Shown: positions 8,569-17,029, numbered from the stretch's first letter. The stretch: 64,000 nt of DNA from Bacillus sp. UNC438CL73TsuS30 (GCF_000482325.1 NZ_AXVA01000012.1:1-64000), one strand, 5' to 3'. Numbers and translations: made by a program. Notes: a model not told the origin generated them from the letters alone.

Positions 8569-9636
8569 ATGTCAAAAAAGACGATTGTGTTTACTGGTGG
8601 AGGCTCAGCCGGCCACGTAACACCTAATATTGCCATCATTAAGGAGATCGGTAATGACTGGAATATTCAATATATTGGTTCGAAAAACGGGATTGAAAAA
8701 GAGTTAATCTCAAAAATCAATATCCCTTATCATGGAATAAGCAGCGGGAAGCTAAGAAGATACATAGATGTTGAAAATGTAATGGATGTTTTTCGGGTAT
8801 TAAAAGGCTGTCTAGATGCTAGGAAGGCTTTGAAAAAGATAAAACCGAACCTTGTTTTTTCTAAAGGCGGTTTTGTATCCGTGCCGGTCATCATCGCTGC
8901 CAGGTCATTAAAAATTCCAATTTTTATCCATGAAAGTGATATTACCCCAGGCTTGGCCAATAAAATTTCACAAAGGTTTGCAACCAAAATCTTTACTTCA
9001 TTTGAAGAAACCAAAAAGTATTTTCCGACACAAAAGACTTCCGTGATTGGGTCGCCGATTAGAAGAGAGATTTTTAAAGGTTCAGAGGAAAAGGGCAGAA
9101 GGTTTCTCGGATTTCATGATAACCGGCCGATTTTGACGATTATGGGTGGAAGTTTGGGCGCGAAAAAAATTAATGTGGCTGTAAGAGGGGCTCTAAAAAA
9201 ACTTGCCGCTGAGTACCAAATTGTGCATTTATGTGGCAAAAATAATATGGATTCGAGTTATTCAACTGTGCCAGGGTATAAGCAATTTGAATATATTCAT
9301 GATGAGCTGCCCGATATTTTAGCTGCAACGGATTTAATTATAACTAGAGGCGGTTCCAATTCCATTTTTGAATTTCTAGCTTTAAAAATCCCGATGCTTA
9401 TTATCCCTTTAGGCTTGGAACAGAGCCGAGGGGATCAAATTTTAAATGCTAAAGCCTTCGAAGAAGAAGGGTACTCTTTAACGTTACAGGAAGAAATCTT
9501 AACGATGGAAACTTTAGTTGACCAGTTGAAGACTTTGCAGAAAAAAAGTGGAGAGATCCGCAGGAATATGGAACAGTCAAAAATGGGGGATGCATTGCAG
9601 ACTCTTATGAACGAAATTAACGGACTAAGCTCATGA
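8569..9636 (+). CDS. murG: MurG-type UDP-GlcNAc:lipid I N-acetylglucosaminyltransferase
   Basis: MurG is a peripheral membrane enzyme that adds GlcNAc to lipid I to make lipid II. The N-terminus shows the glycine loop TGGGSAGHVTPN; further on are FSKGGFVSVPV, the GSPIRREI segment, GGSLGAKKIN, and the C-terminal donor site TRGGSNSIFE. At 355 residues it is normal MurG length. ATG 8569 with AGGAGG five bases upstream is preferred over an upstream in-frame start at 8467. It stands alone, far from any division/cell-wall cluster, so it may be a second copy as in some Bacillus species. Confidence 0.9.
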   Translation: MSKKTIVFTGGGSAGHVTPNIAIIKEIGNDWNIQYIGSKNGIEKELISKINIPYHGISSGKLRRYIDVENVMDVFRVLKGCLDARKALKKIKPNLVFSKGGFVSVPVIIAARSLKIPIFIHESDITPGLANKISQRFATKIFTSFEETKKYFPTQKTSVIGSPIRREIFKGSEEKGRRFLGFHDNRPILTIMGGSLGAKKINVAVRGALKKLAAEYQIVHLCGKNNMDSSYSTVPGYKQFEYIHDELPDILAATDLIITRGGSNSIFEFLALKIPMLIIPLGLEQSRGDQILNAKAFEEEGYSLTLQEEILTMETLVDQLKTLQKKSGEIRRNMEQSKMGDALQTLMNEINGLSS

Positions 9637-9644
9637 AAAAAGTA

Positions 9645-9679
9645 GGCGATTCTTCGACATTGGAGGATCGCTTTTTTTT
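9645..9679 (+). terminator. Terminator after murG
   Basis: GCGATTCT pairs with GGATCGC with wobble, then a run of eight T. Confidence 0.75.
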
Positions 9680-9787
9680 ATGGGAAATTTGGGACTTCAA
9701 GAATAATACAAATTGAAGTTAATAAAGTGTTATATAAAGGACTAACTGTCTGGATGAATGGTTTTGCGTTGAAAGGAGCTCGTTGAA

Positions 9788-9970
9788 GTGAAAAGAGAAA
9801 ATAATGCGGCTCTTATCGTATTTTTGGGTATCGTCTTATTCATTTACATGGTCGTAAATGCTTTCCGCCATATTAAGGTCTATGTTGTTTTTAGTTCCGG
9901 GCTAACTCCTTTTATCATTATGGCAGTATTAATTTTGGCGATTGTTATTTTAATTGTTAGAAGCTTATAA
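9788..9970 (+). CDS. Small membrane protein, 60 residues
   Basis: Two hydrophobic segments (about residues 8-25 and 36-58) joined by a short basic loop fill almost the whole 60-residue product. The GTG start has AAAGGAG eight bases upstream and a terminator follows. No family is recognised. Confidence 0.5.
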   Translation: MKRENNAALIVFLGIVLFIYMVVNAFRHIKVYVVFSSGLTPFIIMAVLILAIVILIVRSL

Positions 9971-9992
9971 GTTACATTTTTAATCTCTAAGG

Positions 9993-10024
9993 CGATACCT
10001 GAAAACATAGGGTATCGTTTTTTC
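9993..10024 (+). terminator. Terminator of the 60-residue membrane protein gene
   Basis: CGATACC and GGTATCG arms followed by TTTTTTCTTT. Confidence 0.75.
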
Positions 10025-10103
10025 TTTGTTAGGGATTCCATTACCTGCCTTAATCATTATTATTGCTGCGATATTTTTTGTTTCGAAATGTAAGTAGTGA
10101 TTT

Positions 10104-10304
10104 TTAAACGATTTTGCGGAAAGGTACGAACGGTCCGAAATAGGGAAACATAGGAGGATAACCATGAAGGGCTGAAAGGATGTGAATCGTGTTATGACCA
10201 AGCTGAATACTATGATGGTGTATAATTTGATTCCAAGGTCCAAACATTGGGGCAGAATAACCTAAATAAATAGGCGCACCTGACCCAGTAATAATCGTAT
10301 GCAT
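10104..10304 (-). CDS. Hypothetical His/Pro/Tyr-rich protein, 66 residues
   Basis: The product (start MHTIITGSGAPIYLGYSAPM) is rich in histidine, proline, tyrosine and phenylalanine with a PPMFPYFGPFVPF tail. That composition resembles small spore-coat or surface proteins, but this is only a compositional resemblance. GGTGAT precedes the ATG at short spacing, a weak ribosome site. It could be a chance frame. Confidence 0.4.
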   Translation of the reverse strand: MHTIITGSGAPIYLGYSAPMFGPWNQIIHHHSIQLGHNTIHILSALHGYPPMFPYFGPFVPFRKIV

Positions 10305-10442
10305 GTTATCACCAACTTATTTTTTTACATAGTACGTTCCGAATTTAAAAAAGAGCATGTCCCTCTTATACCAAAGGGCGGATTGGGGAAATAGGGTATC
10401 TTTAGTCCGAAGATTAAATTTAAAAAGATTGAAAAAAGAAAA

Positions 10443-10472
10443 GTAACTGAGGCTGCAACGGCCTACAGTGAC
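10443..10472 (-). terminator. Terminator of the CBO0543-like gene
   Basis: GTAACTGAGGC and GCCTACAGTGAC arms; the minus strand continues TTTTCTTTTTTC. Confidence 0.7.
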
Positions 10473-10486
10473 TTTTCCTTTTTACA

Positions 10487-10969
10487 TTACGATTTGCATC
10501 TGATTAATTTTTTGTGTAGAGGAAGTAAAAGACTAAATACCACAAAGTACAATGGAACTGAAATAATAAAACTCCAGCCATTGGTTTTCATATAACCTAC
10601 TTTCCTCATTCCCCATTCAATTAAAGTAGAAATTAAAATAAAGATAATGGCTAGCATCCATCTATTTGTCTTCTTTAAATAGTTTAAATAAATAACTGAA
10701 AGGGAGGATGGGATTAAGCTGTAGCTTAAAAATTCACCGATTCCTGTGACTTTTGGGTTACCGAAATCAACAAGATTAAGCATCTTTCCTAAAACAGAAT
10801 CAGAAATCCAAGCAATATAACCAATAATTCCAAATGTAACATAAAACTCTCTCCAGCCAATCTCTTTTTTAGGTATAAAGAGAGCATACAAAAACAATAG
10901 CAGAGATATAACAATTGGCAGCCAATTTCCTTGTGCCTGTAAATCCAAATTTCTAGATAGTGAATTCAA
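10487..10969 (-). CDS. CBO0543-family membrane protein
   Basis: The 160-residue product has about five hydrophobic helices, a KKEIGWREFYVTFGIIGYIA segment after the first one, and a basic end. This resembles the small CBO0543-type membrane proteins of spore formers, whose function is unknown. A TTG three codons inside the GTG frame start (10978) is better placed behind AAGGTGA, so I give the shorter form. A second member of what seems the same family lies at 23381-23857. Confidence 0.6.
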   Translation of the reverse strand: MNSLSRNLDLQAQGNWLPIVISLLLFLYALFIPKKEIGWREFYVTFGIIGYIAWISDSVLGKMLNLVDFGNPKVTGIGEFLSYSLIPSSLSVIYLNYLKKTNRWMLAIIFILISTLIEWGMRKVGYMKTNGWSFIISVPLYFVVFSLLLPLHKKLIRCKS

Positions 10970-11245
10970 AGTGATCACCTTAACCTAGTCCTTAATTAAT
11001 TTATCACGGTCTGGGGATTGTGGAGGTTTTTCCAACCATCCATTTCTGCAGCCATTAAAGGAATTTTGGTTTTATCTTCCTTTTGACAACCTCCTACACA
11101 TTCCTGTTGATAATAATATTCCCTAGAAAAATGGAAAATATGAAAATTTAGCCGTAAAATCTAATAGATGAGCTTTTAATCTATTGAGGAAATGGTATTT
11201 TTAAAATAGTTAAGGTCTTGCCCAATTAGTAAGGAGGATGATGAA

Positions 11246-11737
11246 ATGATCGCGGAATTGATAAAAACAGAAAGTGGAGCAATTGCACGGTATGAACGGC
11301 ACTGGAAGTATTCTGAACAAGAAGTTTGGGCGTGGTTAACAGAGAACGATAAACTTTCTAACTGGTTTTCAGAGCTCGAAGTGGAGGAACTCCGTGAAGG
11401 CGGGGCAATTATTTTCCATATGCCCGATGGTACTTCTGATAAACTAACGATAACCGAACTAAAAATGTATTCTGTTTTAGAGTTTACCTGGTGGGAGAAC
11501 AGGATGCGCTTTGAATTGAGCCCGGAATTGGGTGGGTGCAGATTGGTATTGACGGAGAAATTGAAAGAAATCACAGACCATACGCCCAAGGATCTTGCCG
11601 GTTGGCATACGTGTCTAGAGGTAATCCTTGCATTGTTAGATGGTAGAACAATCGAATCACGTGCTGAGGAATGGAAAATCTGGTATGAAAAATATATTCA
11701 TGCAGTACAGGAATTTAACTCGGGAAATGCTGATTAA
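11246..11737 (+). CDS. SRPBCC / AHSA1-like domain protein
   Basis: The 163-residue protein has the START-like AHSA1 pattern: an N-terminal strand (AIARYERHWKYSEQEVWAWL), a helix with LSNWFSE, strands with VLEFTWWE, and a C-terminal amphipathic helix (GWHTCLEVILALLDG). Such proteins form a hydrophobic ligand-binding groove in the cytoplasm; the ligand is not known. AAGGAGGATGATGAAATG gives a strong start. It appears monocistronic, ending at a hairpin at 11753. Confidence 0.8.
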   Translation: MIAELIKTESGAIARYERHWKYSEQEVWAWLTENDKLSNWFSELEVEELREGGAIIFHMPDGTSDKLTITELKMYSVLEFTWWENRMRFELSPELGGCRLVLTEKLKEITDHTPKDLAGWHTCLEVILALLDGRTIESRAEEWKIWYEKYIHAVQEFNSGNAD

Positions 11738-11752
11738 AGCACCATTTGGTGT

Positions 11753-11798
11753 GATGAAGGACAAAATAGGGTAGAACCCCGTGAAAATGTCCTTCATC
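11753..11798. terminator. Hairpin between convergent genes
   Basis: GATGAAGGACA and TGTCCTTCATC pair perfectly over eleven bases. It lacks a long T run, but its place between convergent genes suggests a two-way stop. Confidence 0.55.
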
Positions 11799-11808
11799 TA
11801 TCCCTTTG

Positions 11809-12564
11809 CTACGGATTCGGAAACATTGATTCCACTACATCAATCAGCTCTTTTTCCGTCGGTTGATAAAGCTTCTTTTCACTCTCTAGCTTCACAGTAT
11901 ATTGAATATTATCATACAGAAAAATAACCTCATATCCAGTTGGAATCCCCTTAATAAAAGCCTGTTGACCATTTTTCAGTATTAGAGTGCGATAATCCTT
12001 TAAAGCACCCAACTTTCCTAAATGAGGCGTTGCTTGAATGGACAATTTACCATTTTTATCTTGATAAAACCAAATGGCCTCATTGTAGACTACATTACCT
12101 TGTACATGGGTTACCTTAAAAGGGAAATATGTGGGGACGAGCAGCTGCTTATTATATTTCTCTTGGTATTCCTTGATTGGTTCATTCATTAATGGGTTGG
12201 AAAGATCAGAAAGCACTTTGATCCTAGAAATTTTATTATTTTCGACGTAAACCTCCCATATAAAAGCAATTCTTTCAGTGAATGACTGGTTATCAAAGTA
12301 TTCTCGTTCAAAACGTGCTAAAAGGATTCTAGCATTTTTATGGGGGGAAGGCAGTGTTTCAATTCCTTGAATTGGTGTGTTTTCACGAATTTCAGGGATT
12401 TTAACCGATGGCTTAATCAACTTCCTAGCCAATCTCTCATCTTTATTCATAATCGCAATTGCAAAATCATGAAGGACAGTCTGCGTAGGATCCGGGGACT
12501 TTGCCATTATTGGAATAGGCGCCATCAACATTATCAAAAGATAAACAAGGAATGCTTTTTTCAT
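11809..12564 (-). CDS. Secreted hypothetical protein, about 251 residues
   Basis: A signal peptide (MKKAFLVYLLIMLMAPIPIM) is followed by a domain starting SPDPTQTVLHDFAIAIMNKD, a pattern of extracytoplasmic proteins with an N-terminal NTF2-like helix pair, and by a C-terminal region with ALKDYRTLILKNGQQAFIKG, similar in style to DUF4367 ligand domains. Both comparisons are tentative. The ATG at 12562-12564 has AGGTGA at usable spacing; two ATGs just upstream would overlap that site. Confidence 0.6.
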   Translation of the reverse strand: MKKAFLVYLLIMLMAPIPIMAKSPDPTQTVLHDFAIAIMNKDERLARKLIKPSVKIPEIRENTPIQGIETLPSPHKNARILLARFEREYFDNQSFTERIAFIWEVYVENNKISRIKVLSDLSNPLMNEPIKEYQEKYNKQLLVPTYFPFKVTHVQGNVVYNEAIWFYQDKNGKLSIQATPHLGKLGALKDYRTLILKNGQQAFIKGIPTGYEVIFLYDNIQYTVKLESEKKLYQPTEKELIDVVESMFPNP

Positions 12565-12634
12565 AATCATCACCTATCATTAAATTTCCATTTCAATAAC
12601 GGAAATATTCTAGACTGTAAATGGGTTCTATTTT

Positions 12635-12706
12635 TTAAAATAACCGCTCAATCAGTACCCAAACAGGACCTTTAACTTGGAATAGTATCTGTAGGAATTT
12701 CTCCAT
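12635..12706 (-). CDS. Putative 23-residue amphipathic peptide
   Basis: A very short frame (MEKFLQILFQVKGPVWVLIE, then RLF) follows a perfect GGAGGTG seven bases before ATG. The peptide is hydrophobic with a few charges and could lie on or in a membrane. It sits upstream of and in the same direction as the 11809-12564 secreted protein gene. Nothing but the ribosome site and composition supports it. Confidence 0.35.
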   Translation of the reverse strand: MEKFLQILFQVKGPVWVLIERLF

Positions 12707-12732
12707 TTATGGCACCTCCATCGTTTGTTTTA

Positions 12733-12760
12733 AGTCTCTCCAGCAAAGAGACTTTTTATT
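12733..12760 (+). terminator. Hairpin with T run
   Basis: AGTCTCT and AGAGACT arms with TTTTTATTTTT on the plus strand. No plus-strand gene directly precedes it, so it may serve an untranslated transcript or act in a leader. Confidence 0.4.
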
Positions 12761-12834
12761 TTTACAAAGAGAGATTTATCTCCACTCAATTTTTCCCAAA
12801 TTCCACCTCCTATTAAACTTCTAGTATAAAATAA

Positions 12835-12853
12835 TCTTAAGAAATTCTTAAGA
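12835..12853. promoter_or_regulatory. Palindrome upstream of the two-component operon
   Basis: TCTTAAGAAATTCTTAAGA is a perfect 19-base palindrome about 80 bases before the response regulator start; a further TTAAGA half-site follows near 12871. It is a plausible binding site for the regulator itself, by inference. Confidence 0.45.
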
Positions 12854-12932
12854 ATTATCCAAAATGAATGTTAAGATTTTCCGTTTATTATATAAATAAT
12901 GAAAAAATTGGTAGATAGAAAGAAGGGGAAAC

Positions 12933-13625
12933 ATGGATTCGTATTATGTTCTTGTTGTCGATGACGAGAAAGAGATTCGGGATGTCATCGAGATTTATTT
13001 GAAAAATGAGGGTGTAACGGTGTTAAAAGCGAAGGATGGGCTGGAAGCATTAGAGATTCTAAATGAGCACCCGGTCCATCTCATTATTCTTGATGTAATG
13101 ATGCCGAAGCTCGATGGGATTGCAGCCACCTATAAAATTCGCGGATCGAAAAACATCCCGATTATTATATTAAGTGCGAAAAGCGAGGATACCGATAAGA
13201 TATTAGGTCTTCAGGTTGGGGCAGATGACTATGTCACAAAGCCCTTCAATCCAATGGAGCTTGTGGCCCGCGTGAAATCACAGCTAAGAAGGTTTGTAAC
13301 CTTAGGTACATATGAGGGAATCAAAAAGGTAATTGATCTAAATGGGCTAATTCTAGATCAAGCGGCAAAAGAAGTAACAGTCCACGGGGAACCTGTGAAG
13401 CTGACCCCAATCGAATATAAAATCGTAGAGCTTCTAATGACAAATGCCGGCCGGGTGTTTTCTATTGATGAAATTTACGAACGAGTTTGGAAGGAGCCAG
13501 GCTATAACGCGGAAAATACGGTTGCAGTTCACATTCGAAAAATCCGTGAAAAGATTGAAATTGATCCGAAAAATCCAAGATATTTGAAGGTGGTGTGGGG
13601 GATTGGGTATAAAATGGAAAAATAA
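12933..13625 (+). CDS. OmpR-family response regulator
   Basis: The receiver domain (residues 1-120) has the acidic pocket VVDDEKE, the phospho-acceptor aspartate in IILDVMMPKLDG near residue 54, and the lysine in VTKPFNP near residue 103. The C-terminal winged-helix DNA-binding domain (about 130-230) ends with VWGIGYKMEK, typical of the OmpR/PhoB group. It is the cytoplasmic output partner of the following kinase and overlaps it by 23 bases. The start has AAGGGGAAAC eight bases upstream. The regulon is unknown; the palindrome upstream suggests self-control. Confidence 0.93.
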   Translation: MDSYYVLVVDDEKEIRDVIEIYLKNEGVTVLKAKDGLEALEILNEHPVHLIILDVMMPKLDGIAATYKIRGSKNIPIIILSAKSEDTDKILGLQVGADDYVTKPFNPMELVARVKSQLRRFVTLGTYEGIKKVIDLNGLILDQAAKEVTVHGEPVKLTPIEYKIVELLMTNAGRVFSIDEIYERVWKEPGYNAENTVAVHIRKIREKIEIDPKNPRYLKVVWGIGYKMEK

Positions 13626-15846
13626 AGTTCTTATTGGAATCTGGGTGTTGCTGATCACGTATGGACTTGGAGGTATATTAACTGTTTTTACTACAGGAGA
13701 ACGTCTTTTTACTCGTGATTATTTCCATACGGACAATTTTCAAAGCTATATGGACCAATTCCCAGGGTATTTTACTATGTTTGAGCTAACGAATATCCCA
13801 TTGGAGGATGCGAAAAAGACGATTAAGGTTACAAAGGATGACATCAATGAGTATCGCTATCGGTACGGGAGTCTGTCTGAACAGGAAAATAACGTTAAAG
13901 AACAATATGAGCAACGAATCTTTGAAGCAAAGGCTAAAGAGGATCAAGTGACAGTGGATTCATTGACTTCTGAAAGAGACCAAAAGATTAAGGATATCAT
14001 CAATACGTTTAATAGTGACAAGTATGTCCAACAAAAGATTGTGAAGGAAAAAGAAAAGAAGATAGAAAAGTACTTTAAAGAAAGAGAGAATTATCGCGAA
14101 GATTTTCAGCGCTTTAAGGATGCATTCCTATACTATTATCAGGACAAGGCCACGGGAAAAGTCTACACAAACCTTCAACTATCAGATGGAAAAACGGCGA
14201 AAGATGTAATGAACTCTAAAGATATGCTGTTTTATACAAATTATTATCTGCAGCAAGATGATCCCATGTATTTTGGCCCAGGTGAACATGATGTTATTAA
14301 TGCCATGATTCCCAAATCAATGGAAACGTCCGGGATGCAACTCGGAGTGCCAAAGTCACTGTCTTCTGATAATTGGTTAATGTCTGAAGCAGAAAATTAT
14401 AAAAAACAGCGAAACTTGTTATGGGTCTACGTTGTTTCAGGTATAATCGCCCTTCTCGTTGGCTTCTTAATCCGAAAAAATTCAAAAGGGATTCAGGCAG
14501 AAATTGAAAAATGGAGGCCATATTATAACAAGCTACCCGTTGATGTAAGGGTATTCCTTTTCATACTATTGGGAATCGGATTCATCTTCAGTTTGTTTGT
14601 AACAAACAATCAGGTCATTTATTTTTATGAAAATCCAATAAATGCTGGAAAAGACTTCGTGATTCTTCTTTTCATTGGGCTGATTTTGGGAGCAATTACT
14701 TTTGTCCAATGGAACTATCTAGCTGTAGTCGTAAAAGAGTGGAAAGCGATTAAAACCCAGTGGGAAAAAGCTTTGATTTATAAATCAGGAAAAAATAGCA
14801 AAGTTCTTTTTAAGAAAGCAGTTACAAAATTAAAAGAAGCCTTTTTAAATCAAACAGCGGCAACGCAGGTGTTTATTCTTTTAGCTGCAGCGTTTGGATT
14901 AGGGCTAGTTGCTGTGTTGGTTGTTGTACAACCGGTGTTTCTTCCATTTTATCTAATCCTAGTGGGGTGCACGGCAATTCCTATTGTCGTGATGCTGGTT
15001 AATCGGATGGCGTACCTAAACCAGATTGTTGAAAAAACGAATGAGCTTGCTGCCGGAAAGATGGGGCAGGATTTGGAGGTAGCTGGGAAATCAGTCCTGG
15101 CAACGCTTGCTGCCAATCTTAATGTGTTGAAGCAGGGAGTAAAAACATCCCAGAATGCACAGGCAAAGAGCGAACGCCTGAAAACCGAGTTGATTACCAA
15201 TGTCAGTCATGACCTAAGAACACCGCTGACTTCTATCATTACCTATACTCAGTTGTTAAAAACAGATGAGGTCTCAACAGAGGAACGGACTGCTTATCTT
15301 GAAATTATTGATCGGAAGTCAAAGCGATTAAAGGTGTTAATAGATGATTTGTTTGAAGTATCGAAAATGGCGAGCGGCAATATTGAATTGAAAAGGGAAA
15401 AGGTGGATCTCGTCCAGCTATTGCAGCAGGCGCTGGGAGAGTATGATGATATGATTAAGGAATCCAGCCTGCAGTTCCGGGTTACAAATACGGAGAAGCC
15501 CATTAACGCGATTGTAGATGGACAAAAGCTTTGGCGTGTGTTTGATAACTTAATAGGAAATATCCTGAAATATTCAATGGAGAATTCCCGCGTGTATATA
15601 ACGATTTCCAAATTGAATGATCAAGCGATGATTACTTTTAAAAATGTTTCTAGATATGAATTGAATGATAATAGTGATGAGCTATTTGAGCGGTTTAAGC
15701 GTGGCGACACTTCACGCCATACAGATGGCTCAGGTCTTGGCCTTGCGATAGCGAAATCCATCGTTGACCTCCACGAAGGCAGCCTTGAGATTGAGACGGA
15801 TGGTGATTTGTTTAAGGTAAGTATATCATTGTGGCTTTCGGAATAG
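13603..15846 (+). CDS. Membrane sensor histidine kinase
   Basis: This 747-residue kinase starts with a transmembrane helix (about residues 7-27), a long mostly helical extracytoplasmic sensor region to about 270, then several membrane segments (about 272-292, 313-335, 350-370, 418-460), a HAMP-like linker (NELAAGKMGQDLEV), and a HisKA/HATPase core. The H box is VSHDLRTPLTS near residue 535, the N box NLIGNILKYSMEN, and the G2 box DGSGLGLAIAKSI. The TTG start overlaps the regulator gene. Multiple internal membrane helices suggest sensing of membrane or cell-wall stress, which is inference. Confidence 0.92.
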   Translation: MGIKWKNKVLIGIWVLLITYGLGGILTVFTTGERLFTRDYFHTDNFQSYMDQFPGYFTMFELTNIPLEDAKKTIKVTKDDINEYRYRYGSLSEQENNVKEQYEQRIFEAKAKEDQVTVDSLTSERDQKIKDIINTFNSDKYVQQKIVKEKEKKIEKYFKERENYREDFQRFKDAFLYYYQDKATGKVYTNLQLSDGKTAKDVMNSKDMLFYTNYYLQQDDPMYFGPGEHDVINAMIPKSMETSGMQLGVPKSLSSDNWLMSEAENYKKQRNLLWVYVVSGIIALLVGFLIRKNSKGIQAEIEKWRPYYNKLPVDVRVFLFILLGIGFIFSLFVTNNQVIYFYENPINAGKDFVILLFIGLILGAITFVQWNYLAVVVKEWKAIKTQWEKALIYKSGKNSKVLFKKAVTKLKEAFLNQTAATQVFILLAAAFGLGLVAVLVVVQPVFLPFYLILVGCTAIPIVVMLVNRMAYLNQIVEKTNELAAGKMGQDLEVAGKSVLATLAANLNVLKQGVKTSQNAQAKSERLKTELITNVSHDLRTPLTSIITYTQLLKTDEVSTEERTAYLEIIDRKSKRLKVLIDDLFEVSKMASGNIELKREKVDLVQLLQQALGEYDDMIKESSLQFRVTNTEKPINAIVDGQKLWRVFDNLIGNILKYSMENSRVYITISKLNDQAMITFKNVSRYELNDNSDELFERFKRGDTSRHTDGSGLGLAIAKSIVDLHEGSLEIETDGDLFKVSISLWLSE

Positions 15847-15859
15847 TCATTCTTAAGAT

Positions 15860-15930
15860 ATATCAACACTTTTTAGAAAGATATCAACACTTTTTAAGAT
15901 ATATCAACACTTTTTTAAAGCATATCAACA
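15860..15930 (+). repeat. Four direct repeats of ATATCAACACTTTTT
   Basis: Copies begin at 15860, 15881, 15901 and 15922 (the last cut to ATATCAACA). The 20-21 base period equals two helical turns. They lie between the kinase stop and a terminator. Confidence 0.8.
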
Positions 15931-15935
15931 ATTTC

Positions 15936-15964
15936 GACCGTCAAAAGGCGGTCATTCTTATTTT
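15936..15964 (+). terminator. Terminator of the two-component operon
   Basis: GACCG and CGGTC arms, then ATTCTTATTTT. Confidence 0.6.
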
Positions 15965-16118
15965 AACCATCGCCTCGTCGATATAGAAAATGAGCCATAT
16001 AAAATTAATGTAAAGTGCAAGGTTTTCCATGAATAGATTAAAATAGGTCTTCCCGTCCTTTATAAAATAATATGAAAATGCAATAGGTTATAAAAATATA
16101 TAGGTGTATTTTAAAAAT

Positions 16119-16161
16119 AACAAGACAAAAGCAACCGCCAATGGTTGCTCTTGACTTGTTA
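16119..16161 (-). terminator. Terminator overlapping the end of the 50-residue gene
   Basis: A long stem (core AGCAACC with GGTTGCT, extended by CAAG/CTTG pairs) with TTATTTTTAAAA following on the minus strand. Confidence 0.7.
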
Positions 16162-16311
16162 TTCGTGTTTTTCTGCAATCTTTGACTCGAGACTTGTACT
16201 CTGAATCGCTTCAGTGATTTTCTGCTTATTCTCCATCTGCTCTTCATCGGTCCGTGTTTCCCAAATACTATATTTAACGGTATTTGGAGGATTTTTATTT
16301 TCATTTTCCAC
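16159..16311 (-). CDS. Small hydrophilic protein, 50 residues
   Basis: A GTG-start frame behind GGAGGTGG encodes MENENKNPPNTVKYSIWETR and a charged, probably helical remainder ending AEKHE. There is a terminator directly at its stop. A longer frame in another register (16038-16304) covers the same place but has no ribosome site. The charged, low-complexity makeup resembles small sporulation or stress proteins. I do not recognise a family. Confidence 0.6.
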   Translation of the reverse strand: MENENKNPPNTVKYSIWETRTDEEQMENKQKITEAIQSTSLESKIAEKHE

Positions 16312-16445
16312 TGATTCCACCTCCACTAAATAGGGTTTCTATTCTTGATAGAACTATTCACTTGGTGGAATGCCCAATTGGAAAATGATCTGAGTTCATC
16401 TCTGAACTGCTTTAAAGTGTCTTTTTTTAAAACAAACTTTTTTTA

Positions 16446-16583
16446 TTAATAGAAGCAAGCTGCTCCAACGATGATTAAAAGAATAAATAATACTACGATT
16501 AAGGCAAAACCGCCAGCACCATAACCGAATCCACCGTAACCGCATCCGCCATAACCATATCCAAATCCACCGTAACCAAACAT
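16446..16583 (-). CDS. YjcZ-family sporulation peptide, 45 residues
   Basis: The Gly/Tyr/Phe-rich N-terminus ([20 protein letters not shown]) runs into a single hydrophobic helix ([18 protein letters not shown]). This is the YjcZ family, small membrane peptides made during sporulation in Bacillus. AAAGGGGG lies seven bases before ATG. A paralogue with an almost identical helix follows at 16620. Function in the spore is not defined. Confidence 0.85.
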   Translation of the reverse strand: MFGYGGFGYGYGGCGYGGFGYGAGGFALIVVLFILLIIVGAACFY

Positions 16584-16619
16584 AATAATCCCCCTTTCAA
16601 GATTAAATACATTTTTTTC

Positions 16620-16718
16620 TTAATAGAAGCCGCCTCCAATATATGCAGCTCCTACAATAATAAGGAGGATAAACAATACAACAATCAATGCAAATCCTCC
16701 AGCGTATCCATCAGACAT
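16620..16718 (-). CDS. YjcZ-family sporulation peptide, 32 residues
   Basis: This shorter paralogue ([20 protein letters not shown] onward, ending GGGFY) shares the hydrophobic helix of the 45-residue neighbour. The ribosome site AGGAGGTG is close to consensus. The two genes are 36 bases apart in the same direction and are probably one sporulation transcript. Confidence 0.85.
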   Translation of the reverse strand: MSDGYAGGFALIVVLFILLIIVGAAYIGGGFY

Positions 16719-16916
16719 CTTATTACACCTCCTGATTTAGGTACTAACAAAATATGTAATGGATGAAAAGAATGGAAGGGCATATACCTATTTCAGGAAG
16801 ATGTGAAGAGATCTTATGAAAAAAGGTAATTACTACATAGGAAAAAGGCAACGTGTTATTAATTTCGAGGTTCGGAATTAGGGACAAAAGTGGTGGGAGA
16901 ACCGGGGAATGTGTCT

Positions 16917-17022
16917 CCAATAAGCGTAATAGGGGACAAAAAATCCACCCAAATCAAGAATAGGGTTTCCAATAAGCAGTATAGGGGACAAAAATAGCAG
17001 ATGAATAAATAAATTTGTCCCC
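16917..17022. repeat. Two 26-base direct repeats and a GGGGACAAA inverted repeat
   Basis: CCAATAAGC, two or three variable bases, then ATAGGGGACAAAAA occurs at 16917-16942 and 16969-16994 (period 52). GGGGACAAA at 16984-16992 is mirrored by TTTGTCCCC at 17014-17022. The block abuts the 3' end of the adhB remnant. Positions 16719-16916 contain no gene. Confidence 0.7.
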
Positions 17023-17029
17023 AACACCA

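Noticed and set aside
9980..10243. 87-codon minus-strand frame
   Set aside because: No ribosome site and it overlaps a terminator; the overlapping 66-residue frame is slightly more plausible.
15860..15930. Short repeats considered as a CRISPR array
   Set aside because: Repeats are only about 15 bases with 5-base spacers, no cas genes are present, and the spacing is not CRISPR-like.
16038..16304. 88-codon minus-strand frame
   Set aside because: A different register (16159-16311) has a strong GGAGGTGG site and a terminator at its stop; the longer frame runs through that terminator.
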